Source: Maridesulfovibrio hydrothermalis AM13 = DSM 14728
Lineage (GTDB): Bacteria > Desulfobacterota > Desulfovibrionia > Desulfovibrionales > Desulfovibrionaceae
Direction: 5' to 3'
Assembly (NCBI RefSeq): GCF_000331025.1
Contig: NC_020055.1
Span: 124,001-188,000, forward strand
DNA length: 64,000 nt
Shown: positions 16,712-27,410 of the stretch, piece by piece
How the letters are laid out: every line of letters starts with the position of its first letter
Position numbering within the stretch: position 1 is the stretch's first letter
Made by a program: the position numbers and the translations under genes
Notes under the pieces: model-generated
Databases searched by the model: none
What the model saw: only the letters and a program-made list of their open reading frames with translations
What the model was told of the DNA's origin: nothing

Positions 16712-19522
16712 TTATTTATCTGCATATTCTTTGGATAGAAGTGTAATGTCCCGGGAGAGTTGTTCGAGTTTGTAGGCAGTTTTGTTCAGTGCGGATTCAG
16801 CTTCCTTTTTGTTGTGTGATTTACATGCTTTTTCAAGTGAAAGCGCAGCAAAAGCAAGTTCTGAGGCAGAAATATTTGCAGCCGATCCTTTAAGAGTATG
16901 GGCTTTATCTCCTGCTTCTTTGAGTTTATCTTCTTTGAGCATGGATTCTACTTCAGCAATAAAATCTGTGTTGTAGCCGGTAAAATTTTGTAAAATACTG
17001 ATCAGAATATCAAGATCACCCCCGATGCGTTCAAGAGCTTCGTAGATGTTTATTTCGCTGAATTTAATAAAATTGCCTGATGCTGGTACGGAGTCTTTAT
17101 CCCGCGATTTCGGTTCGGATCCGGTGGCGGATTCCTCTTTTAGCAGAAAGGATCGAATGGTGCTGATCATCTGGTCTTTATCGATAGGTTTGGGAATGTA
17201 ATCATCCATTCCTGCAAGAAGGCATTTCTCTTTATCACCGCGCATGGCATGAGCGGTCATGGCAATGACCGGCAGTTCTTTTAATCCCAGCTGATTGCGG
17301 ATAATGCCGGTTGCTTCATAGCCGTCCATTTCCGGCATCTGAATATCCATAAGCACTAAATCATAGCTGGAGTTCTGGATTTTTTCCACGGCTTCTTTAC
17401 CGTTAAGGGCGGTATCTATTGTCAGTCCTGTTGCAGTAAGGATTTGCACAGCAACCTGTTGGTTAATGGGATTATCTTCCACTAAGAGTATATTAAAGCC
17501 GTTAAATTCTTCTTCGATTTTTTTGAAAGGCTCATATGCATAATCTTTATGAACTTCATGTCCGAAAGTGTTCAGGATGGTTTCATAAAGAGATGTCTGC
17601 TTGATGGGTTTGCTGATAAGTTTGGTGATTCCGGATTCGTTTGCTTTACTTAAGGCTTCATCAATTTCTGTAGAAGTGATCATTAAAATGGGAAGTTCTT
17701 CAGGAGAGTATGTTTTTCTGATTATTTTACTCGCCTCATCACCATTCATGTCCGGAAGTTTCAGGTCGATCAATATAAATTTGAAAAGATCATCTTTCCG
17801 TTTTTCAATAAGTTCAAGCCCTTCCTCCGCCGAGGAGACCGTTGTCGGGACAAAACCGAATTGTGTAAGATATCTTGAAAGCACGCTGCGTACTGCTAAG
17901 TTGTCATCAATAACAAGCACAGGAGCTTCATTCAGTTCTGCCGGCAGTGTATATTCTGTTGCAGAAGTGTCCGGCGCAATTTCCGGAGTGATGGTAAAAA
18001 AGAAAGTGCTTCCATAATCCGGTTTACTTCTCACCCAGATGGAACCACCCATAAGGTCCACTATACGCTTGGAAATGGTCAATCCAAGTCCTGTACCACC
18101 ATATTTGCGGGTTGTGGAGCCGTCTGCCTGTTTAAAGGCTTCAAAAAGGTGCGGCTGGATTTCTTCAGAGATACCGATTCCGGTATCCTTGATGGCAAAT
18201 ACTATTTCAGTTTTATTATGGGTGATCATATCTGCTGAAACAGTAATGGTAACCTCGCCTTCATTGGTGAATTTGAAAGCATTTGCGGTCAGGTTTACCA
18301 GAACCTGTTTGAGCCTTAACGGGTCGCCGATAACTCTTTGCGGGACATCGGGGCGGATATCAATAACCAGTTCCGTCTGTGACGCTACCATCTGTTCAAC
18401 GAAAAGGTCCGAGATTTCATGGATAAGCTGATGCAGATTGTAGTTGACTTCTTCAAGGGTCAGTTTTCCCGCTTCAACTTTTGAAAAGTCCAGAATATCG
18501 TTGATAAGGCGGAGCAGAACTCGTCCGGAACTGAGGATGATTTTTAAAAATTCCCTTTGTTTTGCCCCTAAATCTGTTGAAAGAGTCAGATCGGCCATGC
18601 CGATAATGGCGTTCATGGGGGTACGGATTTCGTGGCTTACATTGGCCATGAACTGACTTTTTGATTTGGACGCTGTTTCGGCAGCATCTTTGGCGTATTC
18701 CAGCTCTTTGTTAATCTGTTTCAGCTCCTTGTAGCTGTCCTCAAGATTTTTGTTACTCTGGTGAATCTTTTTCTGAAGCTGGCCACTATACTCTTTAAGC
18801 TTCTGGTCCTGCTCATCGATTTGTTGCAGCATGTTATTAAAATTGTCTACAAGGGTTTTCATTTCACCCTTGACCTTTAAATCAACTCGCGCACTATAAT
18901 TCTTGTCTACGGATATTTGTTTTGCCGTCTGGGTCAATTTGATGATCGGGGCAATGAGAATGCGGCGCATAGTTACGAAGAGGGTCACCATGAGCAGAAT
19001 AACCAGCAGCATCGTTCTGAGTAGTGAACTCATCAGTGAGTGATATAATTCATCTTTGATAAATTTAGGGGTCAGGAAAATTTCAACGGCTCCGATGGGT
19101 TGGTTCATGATAGTGATTTCGGCTTTGCGCTTAACCAGTTCTCCGGTGGGCCAGACTGAGAAATCAACTATGTCCCATGATTCATCCCTGATTTTACCTG
19201 CAAAAACATTTTGACCGTCATCCTCAGTCACGAGAATGGCTTTGACTCTTTTATCATTCATTTCAGAGAGGATAATTCGATTGATTGCTGCCTGATCCAC
19301 GTTCCATAGCGGGGTGATCAGCGACTCTGAAAGCCGTTCAACAAGTCCGTCAGCCTTTTCGTTCAACTCCTGAAGCATGCTGGTACGCATTGCGGTGTAG
19401 TCATAGGCTCCGGATACAACAAAAGATGCCAGAGATATGAATATGATCAGCAAGCAGATCCGGGTTTGAACTTTGTCTATTTTGAACAATTTAAGTCCGT
19501 GGTTTGGTTTTATGTTGTGCAA
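16712..19522 (-). CDS. Hybrid sensor histidine kinase (HAMP, two receivers, Hpt)
   Basis: 936 residues: membrane helix 1 (about 22-40), a periplasmic domain to about 165, helix 2 (about 167-185), HAMP, a coiled coil, HisKA with SHEIRTP (His297), HATPase with N, G1 and G2 boxes ([22 protein letters not shown]), receiver 1 (probable Asp586 in [11 protein letters not shown]), receiver 2 (Asp726 in [11 protein letters not shown]), and a C-terminal Hpt domain with AHTLKGS (His875). This is a BarA/TorS-like phosphorelay; the output regulator is not adjacent. The start is uncertain: a TTG is used here, and the hydrophobic helix begins only about 20 residues later. It is transcribed alone, with 164 bp before the divergent nadE. 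Confidence 0.9.
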   Translation of the reverse strand: MHNIKPNHGLKLFKIDKVQTRICLLIIFISLASFVVSGAYDYTAMRTSMLQELNEKADGLVERLSESLITPLWNVDQAAINRIILSEMNDKRVKAILVTEDDGQNVFAGKIRDESWDIVDFSVWPTGELVKRKAEITIMNQPIGAVEIFLTPKFIKDELYHSLMSSLLRTMLLVILLMVTLFVTMRRILIAPIIKLTQTAKQISVDKNYSARVDLKVKGEMKTLVDNFNNMLQQIDEQDQKLKEYSGQLQKKIHQSNKNLEDSYKELKQINKELEYAKDAAETASKSKSQFMANVSHEIRTPMNAIIGMADLTLSTDLGAKQREFLKIILSSGRVLLRLINDILDFSKVEAGKLTLEEVNYNLHQLIHEISDLFVEQMVASQTELVIDIRPDVPQRVIGDPLRLKQVLVNLTANAFKFTNEGEVTITVSADMITHNKTEIVFAIKDTGIGISEEIQPHLFEAFKQADGSTTRKYGGTGLGLTISKRIVDLMGGSIWVRSKPDYGSTFFFTITPEIAPDTSATEYTLPAELNEAPVLVIDDNLAVRSVLSRYLTQFGFVPTTVSSAEEGLELIEKRKDDLFKFILIDLKLPDMNGDEASKIIRKTYSPEELPILMITSTEIDEALSKANESGITKLISKPIKQTSLYETILNTFGHEVHKDYAYEPFKKIEEEFNGFNILLVEDNPINQQVAVQILTATGLTIDTALNGKEAVEKIQNSSYDLVLMDIQMPEMDGYEATGIIRNQLGLKELPVIAMTAHAMRGDKEKCLLAGMDDYIPKPIDKDQMISTIRSFLLKEESATGSEPKSRDKDSVPASGNFIKFSEINIYEALERIGGDLDILISILQNFTGYNTDFIAEVESMLKEDKLKEAGDKAHTLKGSAANISASELAFAALSLEKACKSHNKKEAESALNKTAYKLEQLSRDITLLSKEYADK

Positions 19523-19686
19523 ATTGCAGGTAATGCAATGAATATAGACAACTGTTTAACATTGCAGCATATTCGTTGCAACACTACATTTTAAGTAATT
19601 GATGCCGATAAGAATCAATTCGTGGACAACTTGCCTTGTAAACGGTAATTGGTTTGCATTCTAAATATAAGGACGGTTAGAAATTA

Positions 19687-21336
19687 ATGAAAATAGCCCT
19701 GTTGCAGCTGAACCTTACGGTAGGTGATCTTGATGGAAACCTTAAGCTCATTATTGATGCTGTGAACAAAGCCGCCGAACGTGGTGTAAGGCTTTGCATA
19801 ACGTCTGAGCTGGCTATCACCGGATATCCGCCGCGAGACCTGTTGCTTAATGCCGACTTTGTGGCCCGCTGCCGTGACGCTGTGGAAGAATTGTCGCATC
19901 GTATTCCTGATGGTGTGGCTCTTTTAGCCGGAGGGGTGGATCTGAACCACGGAAACATCGGCAACCCTTTGCGTAACGCTGCATGGCTTATTGAACGCGG
20001 CGAAGCTCCTAAAGTATTTTATAAATGGCTGCTGCCCACTTATGATGTTTTTGATGAGCAGCGGTATTTTGAGCCGGCCCGTCAGGTTAATATTTTTGAA
20101 GTTAGCGGTGTTAAAGTAGGGGTAACCATATGTGAAGATGTCTGGAATGATCGGGACGGCAATTCGCATAAGCGTTATGGCAGCAATCCCATCCCTGACA
20201 TTATGGCCGAACACCCTGATGTGCTGGTCAACCTTTCTGCATCGCCTTTTAATATCGGCAAGCAGGTGACCCGCGAAAAAATGCTCAGTGATATTTCCTC
20301 CAAGTATGAGGTTCCGGTTTTGTATGCCAATCAGGTCGGTGGCAACGATGATCTTGTCTTTGACGGTAGAAGCTGCGCTTTTAATGCACAGGGACAGCTT
20401 GTGGCCAGAGGCGGAGGGTTTAAGGAAGATATCGTAGTCGTTGATTCCGATTGTAGAAATGGCACAATTGAAGAAGATGATTTTTGTGAAGAGTCGGAAG
20501 CATGGAATGCTATGGTGCTCGGCCTTCGTGACTACCTTGCCAAGACCGGATTTAAACAAGTTGTTCTTGGCCTGTCAGGAGGAATTGATTCCGCACTTAC
20601 TGCAGCCGTTGCTGCTGAGGCACTAGGTCCTGAGAATGTAACAGGTGTCCTTATGCCTTCCCCTTATTCAAGCAAAGGCAGTGTGGATGATTCGCTTGAT
20701 CTTGTGGCAAACATAGGAATAAATTCCACCACAATCCCTATTCATAATTTAATGGATCAGTTTGAAGAGGCTCTTGCCCCTACTTTCAAAGGACTGCCCG
20801 CCAACGTAACCGAAGAAAATATTCAGTCCAGAATACGCGGTAACCTTGTGATGGCCATATCCAACAAGATGGGGGCGTTGCTGGTTACAACCGGAAACAA
20901 AAGTGAGCTGGCAGTCGGCTACTGCACCATTTATGGCGATATGGCCGGAGGGCTGGCTGTAATTTCTGATCTTTATAAAACTTTGGTTTTCCGGGTCTGC
21001 TGCTGGCTTAACGAGCGGGGGCGCGGTGAAATAATTCCTGTTCCAATTATCGAGAAACCACCGTCCGCTGAATTGCGTCCGGATCAAAAAGATGAAGATT
21101 CTTTGCCGCCTTATGATATACTTGATCATATTATCGAGTTGCGGGTAGAGCGGCACATGGCGGAAAGCGAAATTATTGCAGAAACCGGTTACGATCCCGA
21201 AGTGGTCAGACAGGTTTTGCGCTTGATAAAAATATCCGAGTTTAAAAGAAAGCAAGCTGCTCCGGGGCTGAAAATAACTTCACGCGCTTTCGGTACAGGC
21301 TGGAGAATGCCCATTGCCTGCCGATTCACGGGGTGA
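19687..21336 (+). CDS. nadE: Glutamine-dependent NAD+ synthetase
   Basis: 549 residues in two domains. The nitrilase-type glutaminase (1-255) has its Glu41, Lys113 and Cys149 triad in SELAITGYPP, YKWLLPTYD and VTICEDVWND. The synthetase domain has the P-loop LSGGIDS (296-302) and the later TTGNKSELAVGYCT and YGD segments. It converts deamido-NAD to NAD+ using glutamine nitrogen. AAGGACGG precedes the ATG. It is transcribed alone and ends 54 bp from the convergent HDOD gene, with no strong terminator between them. Confidence 0.96.
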   Translation: MKIALLQLNLTVGDLDGNLKLIIDAVNKAAERGVRLCITSELAITGYPPRDLLLNADFVARCRDAVEELSHRIPDGVALLAGGVDLNHGNIGNPLRNAAWLIERGEAPKVFYKWLLPTYDVFDEQRYFEPARQVNIFEVSGVKVGVTICEDVWNDRDGNSHKRYGSNPIPDIMAEHPDVLVNLSASPFNIGKQVTREKMLSDISSKYEVPVLYANQVGGNDDLVFDGRSCAFNAQGQLVARGGGFKEDIVVVDSDCRNGTIEEDDFCEESEAWNAMVLGLRDYLAKTGFKQVVLGLSGGIDSALTAAVAAEALGPENVTGVLMPSPYSSKGSVDDSLDLVANIGINSTTIPIHNLMDQFEEALAPTFKGLPANVTEENIQSRIRGNLVMAISNKMGALLVTTGNKSELAVGYCTIYGDMAGGLAVISDLYKTLVFRVCCWLNERGRGEIIPVPIIEKPPSAELRPDQKDEDSLPPYDILDHIIELRVERHMAESEIIAETGYDPEVVRQVLRLIKISEFKRKQAAPGLKITSRAFGTGWRMPIACRFTG

Positions 21337-21390
21337 TCTTATTTTGGTTTGAGCAACGCGGGGCAGGGGGATAGTTGATTTGCTTACCCC

Positions 21391-22611
21391 TTAAGAAATG
21401 CCCACATCATTTTCCATTTGTCCGGCGCATATTTTCAGCCAGTCTACCAGTTTGGGGGAAAAGCCGTTCTGCTCCAGCCAGATTGCATCCAGCAGATGCG
21501 GGGCCTGCTCAGTAGGGCGGTCCCGCAGCTCGTGGTCAAAGGAGTTGGCAACGTGGATTGCTACTGCGGGGCTGATGTCTGTGCTGCCTAAATTTGATAG
21601 ATCGTGATGGCAGTATACTGCTTCAACCACGTCTTCGTTGAATCCCCAGATTGCCAGCAGGTAGGCTCCCACTTCCGCATGAGTAAAACCCAGAATATCT
21701 TTTTCGGCTTCCTGAATGGAAATGCCGGCTTCGCGAACTATGCTTAATATTGTTTTGTACTCTTCAGCATAGGACGTTGAGAGCACCAGTTTGCCTATAT
21801 CATGCATGAAACCGGCGAGAAATGTGTTTTCAGCTAAATCTCTATCGCCTCCTTCTGACTTGATGATGGAACGGGCCATCAAGCCTGTATACTGGCAGTG
21901 CTCACCTAGGTCTTCAAGTGAGAAGTCGATATTTTCAGCTCCGCTGGAGTTGAAAAGGTGCATTCCGAGCACCAATCCTTTCAAGGTGTCCAGTCCCAGC
22001 AGGGTTACGGCTTTTTCGGGAGTTGTCACTTTGGAAAAAAGTCCGAAGAATGGAGAGTTGACCAGCTTTAAAATTCCAGCGGTCATGCTGATATCCTCCC
22101 CTATAAGTCTGCCTATGTCACTGATCATGATGTCTTCTTTTCGCAGTTCCCGGTCAAGTTTATGGTAGAGGTCCGGCATGGTCGGGAGTTCTTCAATTGA
22201 TGCGATGGCTTTGGCTGCCCTTTCATTGAGAAAAACATTTTTGAGTCTGAGACTTTTTTTAATCTTCTCGATCAGCTCTGCAGATGAACAGGGTTTAGTT
22301 ATAAACTGGTGGGCATAGTTTACGAATTGCAGGCAGTTGTGGGAGCTTATAGATTCAGAGATGATAAAACGGATTGCACCGGGCTGACGTGTTTTGATTT
22401 CATTTAAAAGAGCATCGTCTTCAAAGCCGCTCATTTTAAAGTCTGTTGCCACTATATCAAAAGGCCGGGTCTGGAGTTGAGCCGTCACCTCTTCAGCGGT
22501 ACTGGCAAAATTAATAGTCCAGCGATTTTTCATGGGAGAGATCATTTTTTCAAGAGCTTTGAGCTGTGTCTTATCTTCATCTACAAAGAGAATATTTTTT
22601 GACTTACCCAT
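21391..22611 (-). CDS. Response regulator with HDOD output domain
   Basis: 406 residues. An N-terminal receiver (about 1-125, with FVDEDKT acidic pocket, a phospho-Asp in ATDFKMSGF and the Lys of FITKPCS) is joined to an HDOD domain (about 140-340), which keeps the degenerate HD-like helices (FLAGFMHDIGKLVLS, ILGFTHAEVGAYLL). HDOD proteins act in bacterial signalling and do not hydrolyse c-di-GMP like HD-GYP proteins. The start is the ATG behind TGGAGAATAAA; an upstream TTG adds four residues and would overlap the ribosome site. No partner kinase is adjacent, though the orphan hybrid kinase upstream in the window is a possible one (inference). Confidence 0.85.
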   Translation of the reverse strand: MGKSKNILFVDEDKTQLKALEKMISPMKNRWTINFASTAEEVTAQLQTRPFDIVATDFKMSGFEDDALLNEIKTRQPGAIRFIISESISSHNCLQFVNYAHQFITKPCSSAELIEKIKKSLRLKNVFLNERAAKAIASIEELPTMPDLYHKLDRELRKEDIMISDIGRLIGEDISMTAGILKLVNSPFFGLFSKVTTPEKAVTLLGLDTLKGLVLGMHLFNSSGAENIDFSLEDLGEHCQYTGLMARSIIKSEGGDRDLAENTFLAGFMHDIGKLVLSTSYAEEYKTILSIVREAGISIQEAEKDILGFTHAEVGAYLLAIWGFNEDVVEAVYCHHDLSNLGSTDISPAVAIHVANSFDHELRDRPTEQAPHLLDAIWLEQNGFSPKLVDWLKICAGQMENDVGIS

Positions 22612-22732
22612 TTTATTCTCCAAAACTGTTTTTAGTATTAGGCAGGAGGGTCAAAACGTTTATGCATGTGCTTAAAAGTAACACGGTGTGCATCTTTTGA
22701 AAATGAAAATTAGGCAAGAAAAACAGTTGATA

Positions 22733-22772
22733 ACAAAAAAAAACCGCCCCAGAGTTCTGAAGCGGTTAGTTT
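22733..22772 (-). terminator. Terminator after the GT39 gene
   Basis: On the minus strand, AACCGC pairs with GCGGTT around a 14-nt loop and is followed by a run of nine T. The stem is short, but the T-run is strong. Confidence 0.7.
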
Positions 22773-22792
22773 TTATAAGATGAATAAATGTT

Positions 22793-24430
22793 CTATTTCT
22801 TTATAAGTAGATACGGTCTGTCTGAAATGAACTGTTCGTTTATGACCGTAATATTTTCGGGGCGGTTATCCCAGCGGTCATAATATTTTTTCTGCATAAC
22901 CAGAATTACGTCGTCTTTTTCAGCAAGTATGCTTTCAATTTCAGCTAAATCACTTGTTTCATGAATATTGGTTCCGGCGTAATATGAGAAAATTCCGGAA
23001 TAAATTTTATGAGCAAGAGGGTAGCTCCCCTGTTCCACGTATCCTTTCATCATCTCACCTGTTTGGCGCGGACTCATAAGCGGATCAAGGGAAGGCAGGG
23101 TTTGTAGAGCTAAAGGCTGAATCCAGAGCACCATTGTGGCAACCATGACCAGCAGTCCCATTTTGCCGCCGGAGGTTTTTACAGCCAGCAGAGCCAGTCC
23201 GCCGAGTCCGAGGATCAGGACGGTGAAAGAAAGCCCCTTGAGCGCGAAATCAAACGGGAAAAATACTTCAGCAAATGGCGCAGCAACCGCAAAGGTCAGA
23301 TATACCGATGCAATGCCGATCCAGAGTCTTTTGGAATTGATGACCGGAGCTTTGCCGTTTTCACCTAAAAGCCCTTTTGCGGTGAGCATGGCAAGAGGTG
23401 CGAAAAGAGGCAGAATGTAGATAAGTACTTTGATGCTCAGACATGTGAGCAGGACAAAGCCGCTGATGAACATGATCCATGCCCAGTCCCGACCATCGGT
23501 CAGAGTGCTTTTGCGCATACCGGCAACGTCCACCCAGTGATCAATGGTGAACAGTTTTTTTACCGGCAGGGCAAAGATCGCCATGGTCCACGGCAGCCAT
23601 GCCAGCGGGAAGGCGATGAGGTAATACTGGAAAGGCTCTTCATGATGAAAAGAGCTGACCGCTCTCTGATAGATCTGTTTATAGAAAATATTATGAATAA
23701 AGGCGGTTCCATCCACAATGACGGCTCCTACAACCCATGCAATGAGAATCGCAACGAGAATGGCAAGCCCTTTCAGCAGTGCCTTATCGCGCAGCAGGCT
23801 GAGCCTTTGTTTCCAGATGAGGTAGCAGACAGAAGTCAGCAGGGGGAAGATAAGTCCCAGCGGCCCTTTAGTCAGGGTTGCAATGCCCATCAGGGCAAAT
23901 GCAGACATGAACCATTTGCCTGAACATCTGGAATGAAATCCTTTGAACAGACATATGTTAGCCCAGATAATGAAGCTGGCAAAGAGCAGGTCCATTCTGG
24001 AGTAGTGGGCAATACCGAGAAAAAATATATTAGTCAGCAGCACTAATCCGGTGGCGAGAGTGGTCTTGCGGCCGCAACCGAGTGTACGGGCAAGAGCAAC
24101 AGTTGAAAGCAAAAATATTGCTGCGGAAACAGCAGAACCCAGAAAGAAGACACTCACGCCGTCGGCCGGAGTTACGGTGTCTATAAGAGAAAGGAACCAG
24201 AAATATACCGGCGGTTTGTCCGGGTAGGCTACTCCGTTCAGGTACATAACCAGCCAGTGACCGGCATCTTTCATCTGATGATAAACTTCGGCGTAGCGTA
24301 CTTCGTCGGAAAACCATAGCGAACGGTAATCCATAGTGAAGGCTGATTGCAGAGCGATTATGAACAGAGCGCTCAGCCACGGGTGATCTTCCATTATATC
24401 CCAGACAAGGGACTGTTTTTCATTACGCAT
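22793..24430 (-). CDS. ArnT-like GT-C glycosyltransferase (family 39)
   Basis: About 545 residues with around eleven membrane helices. The first periplasmic loop carries SDEVRYAE, the acidic catalytic motif of ArnT/PMT-type enzymes that use lipid-phosphate-linked sugars, and the following PDKPPVYFW motif. The start is the ATG with AGAGG nine bases upstream; a TTG three codons earlier is too near that site. It overlaps the end of the PAP2 phosphatase gene region, so both lie in one operon, suggesting modification of lipid A or another surface glycolipid with undecaprenyl-phosphate recycling (inference). The C-terminal part faces the periplasm. The sugar transferred cannot be predicted. Confidence 0.85.
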   Translation of the reverse strand: MRNEKQSLVWDIMEDHPWLSALFIIALQSAFTMDYRSLWFSDEVRYAEVYHQMKDAGHWLVMYLNGVAYPDKPPVYFWFLSLIDTVTPADGVSVFFLGSAVSAAIFLLSTVALARTLGCGRKTTLATGLVLLTNIFFLGIAHYSRMDLLFASFIIWANICLFKGFHSRCSGKWFMSAFALMGIATLTKGPLGLIFPLLTSVCYLIWKQRLSLLRDKALLKGLAILVAILIAWVVGAVIVDGTAFIHNIFYKQIYQRAVSSFHHEEPFQYYLIAFPLAWLPWTMAIFALPVKKLFTIDHWVDVAGMRKSTLTDGRDWAWIMFISGFVLLTCLSIKVLIYILPLFAPLAMLTAKGLLGENGKAPVINSKRLWIGIASVYLTFAVAAPFAEVFFPFDFALKGLSFTVLILGLGGLALLAVKTSGGKMGLLVMVATMVLWIQPLALQTLPSLDPLMSPRQTGEMMKGYVEQGSYPLAHKIYSGIFSYYAGTNIHETSDLAEIESILAEKDDVILVMQKKYYDRWDNRPENITVINEQFISDRPYLLIKK

Positions 24431-24435
24431 GTGAA

Positions 24436-25062
24436 TCAATCCTCTTTAGAGAAAAGGTGAATAGCAAATCCGGCAACAGAACCCAGCATCCAGCCGCAGA
24501 GCACATCACTTGGATGATGCCAGCTCAGATAAATCCGGCTGAATGCAACCGCTGCTGCAAAAAGTCCAAGAGTCAGAGTAAGCAGAAAATGTTTATATCT
24601 TAAAATCAAAGGCAGTGCTGCCCCGTATACTTCACAGGTATGTCCGGAAGGCATGGAGTGGTGTACTCCTTTTGTGGAAAATGGTTCAAAAAAAGTACCT
24701 TCTCCGGGACGCGGCTTGCCTATGGCAATTTTTAAAAAGCGCACGGTAATCAGGCTGACAATTAATTGTACAGCCAGAAAGACAAGGGCAAAGCGCAGTC
24801 TGGATTTTGATTTTTTCCTTTGCCTGATGCCGCTGATCAGAAACCAGAGGTAAATAGGGTAAAAAGCTGCATTTCCCCAGTCTGTTATGATTTTGGCAAT
24901 TGATTTCAGATCCGGGTTGGCTGCGGCGTGGGCGGTGAACCATGCAAGAACTTCGGCTTCATTACCGAAATTTATATACAGCACACTCAGAATGATCAGC
25001 AAAGGCATAGATCCGAGCAGAAAGTGGCAAATTGATGAATATCGCTGAAGGAGGGAGGTCAA
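24436..25062 (-). CDS. PAP2-family membrane phosphatase
   Basis: 208 residues, about five membrane helices. The three phosphatase motifs are visible: KIAIGKPRP (motif 1), PSGH (motif 2) and SRIYLSWHHPSDV (motif 3). Enzymes of this family dephosphorylate undecaprenyl pyrophosphate, lipid A or phosphatidic acid. It sits directly upstream of the ArnT-like gene (adjacent and overlapping the alternative start) and 6 bp downstream of a small charged protein, so the three form an operon. The lipid substrate is not decidable from sequence alone. Confidence 0.88.
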   Translation of the reverse strand: MTSLLQRYSSICHFLLGSMPLLIILSVLYINFGNEAEVLAWFTAHAAANPDLKSIAKIITDWGNAAFYPIYLWFLISGIRQRKKSKSRLRFALVFLAVQLIVSLITVRFLKIAIGKPRPGEGTFFEPFSTKGVHHSMPSGHTCEVYGAALPLILRYKHFLLTLTLGLFAAAVAFSRIYLSWHHPSDVLCGWMLGSVAGFAIHLFSKED

Positions 25063-25068
25063 TTTTTA

Positions 25069-25293
25069 TTATTCTCCCTCGCTGGTTTCTTTTTTGGGTG
25101 GTGCATCGTCAGGATATGTGTCAGTGGTGAATTTTTTCCATGTTTCTTTGTCCGCACCAAGGTCTTTAAGGATTTCAGAAAGTTTTTTGCCTTCTTTCTT
25201 CCAGTATTTATAGCTATGGTCCGGGCAGGCGAACGGAATCACCAGAGTGCCGTCTTCTTTAAAATATGGTTTGTCTTTATTATCGTCGCTCAT
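25069..25293 (-). CDS. Small charged protein of unknown function
   Basis: 74 residues from the ATG (a GTG two codons upstream is an alternative). It is rich in Lys, Glu and Asp, with one CPDH segment and several aromatic residues (YKYWKKEGKKL). There is no signal peptide or membrane helix, so it is probably cytosolic. It is the first gene of the operon with the PAP2 phosphatase and ArnT-like enzyme, 6 bp ahead of the former. I do not recognise the family, but the good spacing and codon use make it a real gene. Confidence 0.6.
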   Translation of the reverse strand: MSDDNKDKPYFKEDGTLVIPFACPDHSYKYWKKEGKKLSEILKDLGADKETWKKFTTDTYPDDAPPKKETSEGE

Positions 25294-25358
25294 GGGCACG
25301 GTTTACACGGGCCGAGGATTGTATTCAAGGGAATACTGCCTGTATATTGATATGAAAT

Positions 25359-25400
25359 AGAAAAATCCCCGAATCAGGCATGATTTCGGGGTTTTTCATA
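25359..25400. terminator. Bidirectional terminator-like hairpin
   Basis: AAAAATCCCCGAA(A)TCA pairs with TGATTTCGGGGTTTTT around a short loop. It lies 48 bp before the stop of the maf gene and upstream of the PAP2 operon; on the minus strand it terminates maf transcription. Confidence 0.85.
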
Positions 25401-25447
25401 TAGATTGATTAAAATTATTGGCTGACTGAGTTGTCAGAATCTTCCTT

Positions 25448-27211
25448 TCAGGCGGCTTTGCGCTTATCTGCAACGCTTAAGCAGCGGTCCATGTATCTTA
25501 TTTTTGTAAGAGTCTTTTTAATGATCTTTTTGTAGTGCGGAAGATCCTTGGGGACATAACTGGATTTTGCCCGTGCCAGACCTGCCATATCCAGAATTTC
25601 GTTATAGAGATATGGCAGATAGAGCGGATCTTGCCTTAAAAAGAAGTAAACATCGTGAAATGCTTTATTAATTTCTTTTTGATACTTGCCATGTTTGCGA
25701 AAAAGTTTTTCCAGTTTTTTGGTTGCGTGCCTTAGAGATATGTTCCACTTCTGGCTTCTAGGTTCAAACAGAGGGAAATCTCTGGGAGTGCGGGCCATAT
25801 TCATGGCGGTCATAAAGTAATCAATGCTGCCCGGAGCAGAGGATAACAGGCCTTCCATATGTACCTTATGCATATCCACATTACGCGTCCCGTCAATGAG
25901 TGCGCATCCGCCGTAGAGGTTGAATACAGGAGCTTTCAGCGTCTTGATATCTTCTTCCATTTCACGCTTGGAGGTCATGTACTGAATAGTGGAGGTAAGG
26001 TCTTCCCCGTCTTCATTTTTGAGATTAACGAGAACGCTTTCGTTATACGTCATTCCGGCATTCTGATGCCCGTTGGCATGTGATACTTTTCCTTTCCATG
26101 CGAAATCCTGACCGACCAGAAGGATATGGTTGAATCCGCACCAGTCCAAAAACCTTGCTAAAGTAACGCTTACATTACTACCTGCATCAAAGACTTCTTC
26201 GTGATTGTGCAGAGCGAACGTCCCCAGTCCGCCCATTGTCCACATAGGAATTGTGGGGCCGGGGTATTCGGTTAAAACCTTATTGCTGAGCTTGGTTGAA
26301 TAAATGAGCGGAATATCCTTGGCCCATTCCTTGTCAAGCTGTTGGTATACTCTGTCCATAGATTCATTGTAGTCAATGCCGATACAAAAATGCGGCTTAA
26401 TGCCGGTCTTATGAACAGCAGGCAGTCCCTGAAGGGAGGTTGTGTAGATAGCACAGCCCGGACTTTTTGCCAGCTCGGGGCCGAATTCGGCCAGAGAAGG
26501 CCCTGCGCCGAGAATTACTGCGCCGAGACCTTTAGCTGCACCTTTAAGCGGGGTTATGGTCCCGTCCGTGATAGTGCGTGAAAAATTCTCCAGCTCGTTA
26601 CCGACCATTACATCCTGTTTAAGGCGCAGGGTGGTCATTTCCACGGTGAAGGATTCCATTTTATTACGGATATTCGCAGACCAGCGAGCATACTCGGGGC
26701 CGATCTGCTGGCTGGCCATATCGAGGCGCAGATAAATTTTGCCGTATACGAATTGAAGGTCGAGGTCTTTAATGATACTCATCAGTGAGTTTTCATCGAC
26801 AGAGCAGAAGTGGAGCTTACCGCTGGATATAAATGCACGGTAATCAGTCTGTCCCAGACATGCGAGAATCATTTCAGGATTAGGATCTGATACGATAACC
26901 TTGTGGCTGTCGGGAGTGTTCATCAGCACATGGTTTAGCCCGTAGCCTAAGTTGCAGCCTACTATAAAGGTTGCGCTGGTTTCAGCCTTTTCAGTAACTG
27001 TCCAGTTTTTGTAGATAATATTGGGCATAAGGGAGTCAAATAACCCCTTGCCGTTCTCCATTTTCCAGTCGAGGATGTCCCATTTGTTTTTGAAGAGAGA
27101 TGAGGTTAATTTTTCTTCGTCAATATTCTGACTGCTCAACCAAGCATAAAAGGGCGGGTTGTATGTTTCAAGAGCTTCGATGTTGTCTTTAAGAAAAGGA
27201 TAAGCTGACAT
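25448..27211 (-). CDS. Maf/DUF115 family protein (motility-associated or glycosylation factor)
   Basis: 587 residues. The central part holds the DUF115/MAF pattern: an N-terminal segment with IVGCNLGYGLNHVL, then ILGAGPSLAEFGPELAK near residue 230 and GIDYNESMD, LLVGQDFAWKGKVSHANGH near 365. Proteins of this family are encoded beside flagellin genes in Campylobacter, Aeromonas and Desulfovibrio, and are linked to flagellin glycosylation with nonulosonic acids. No flagellin gene is present in this window, but motility genes lie at 47.8 kb. GGACGG precedes the ATG. The exact reaction is not known from sequence. Confidence 0.82.
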   Translation of the reverse strand: MSAYPFLKDNIEALETYNPPFYAWLSSQNIDEEKLTSSLFKNKWDILDWKMENGKGLFDSLMPNIIYKNWTVTEKAETSATFIVGCNLGYGLNHVLMNTPDSHKVIVSDPNPEMILACLGQTDYRAFISSGKLHFCSVDENSLMSIIKDLDLQFVYGKIYLRLDMASQQIGPEYARWSANIRNKMESFTVEMTTLRLKQDVMVGNELENFSRTITDGTITPLKGAAKGLGAVILGAGPSLAEFGPELAKSPGCAIYTTSLQGLPAVHKTGIKPHFCIGIDYNESMDRVYQQLDKEWAKDIPLIYSTKLSNKVLTEYPGPTIPMWTMGGLGTFALHNHEEVFDAGSNVSVTLARFLDWCGFNHILLVGQDFAWKGKVSHANGHQNAGMTYNESVLVNLKNEDGEDLTSTIQYMTSKREMEEDIKTLKAPVFNLYGGCALIDGTRNVDMHKVHMEGLLSSAPGSIDYFMTAMNMARTPRDFPLFEPRSQKWNISLRHATKKLEKLFRKHGKYQKEINKAFHDVYFFLRQDPLYLPYLYNEILDMAGLARAKSSYVPKDLPHYKKIIKKTLTKIRYMDRCLSVADKRKAA

Positions 27212-27410
27212 TGGTTCCGTCCTTGGCAGACTGTTTGTTTTATTAGACTGTACTATGTATCGGGTTAATTCCTTATCCCGATTTATTCATACTCAGACTG
27301 ATGATCTCTGCCTTTTAATTGCAAAAAAGTTGCCAGAAAGATAAAGGGCGGCACGTTTTTATAAATATTTTCTTTTTCTTAATGCTATATATCTGAAAGG
27401 ATTAAATAAA

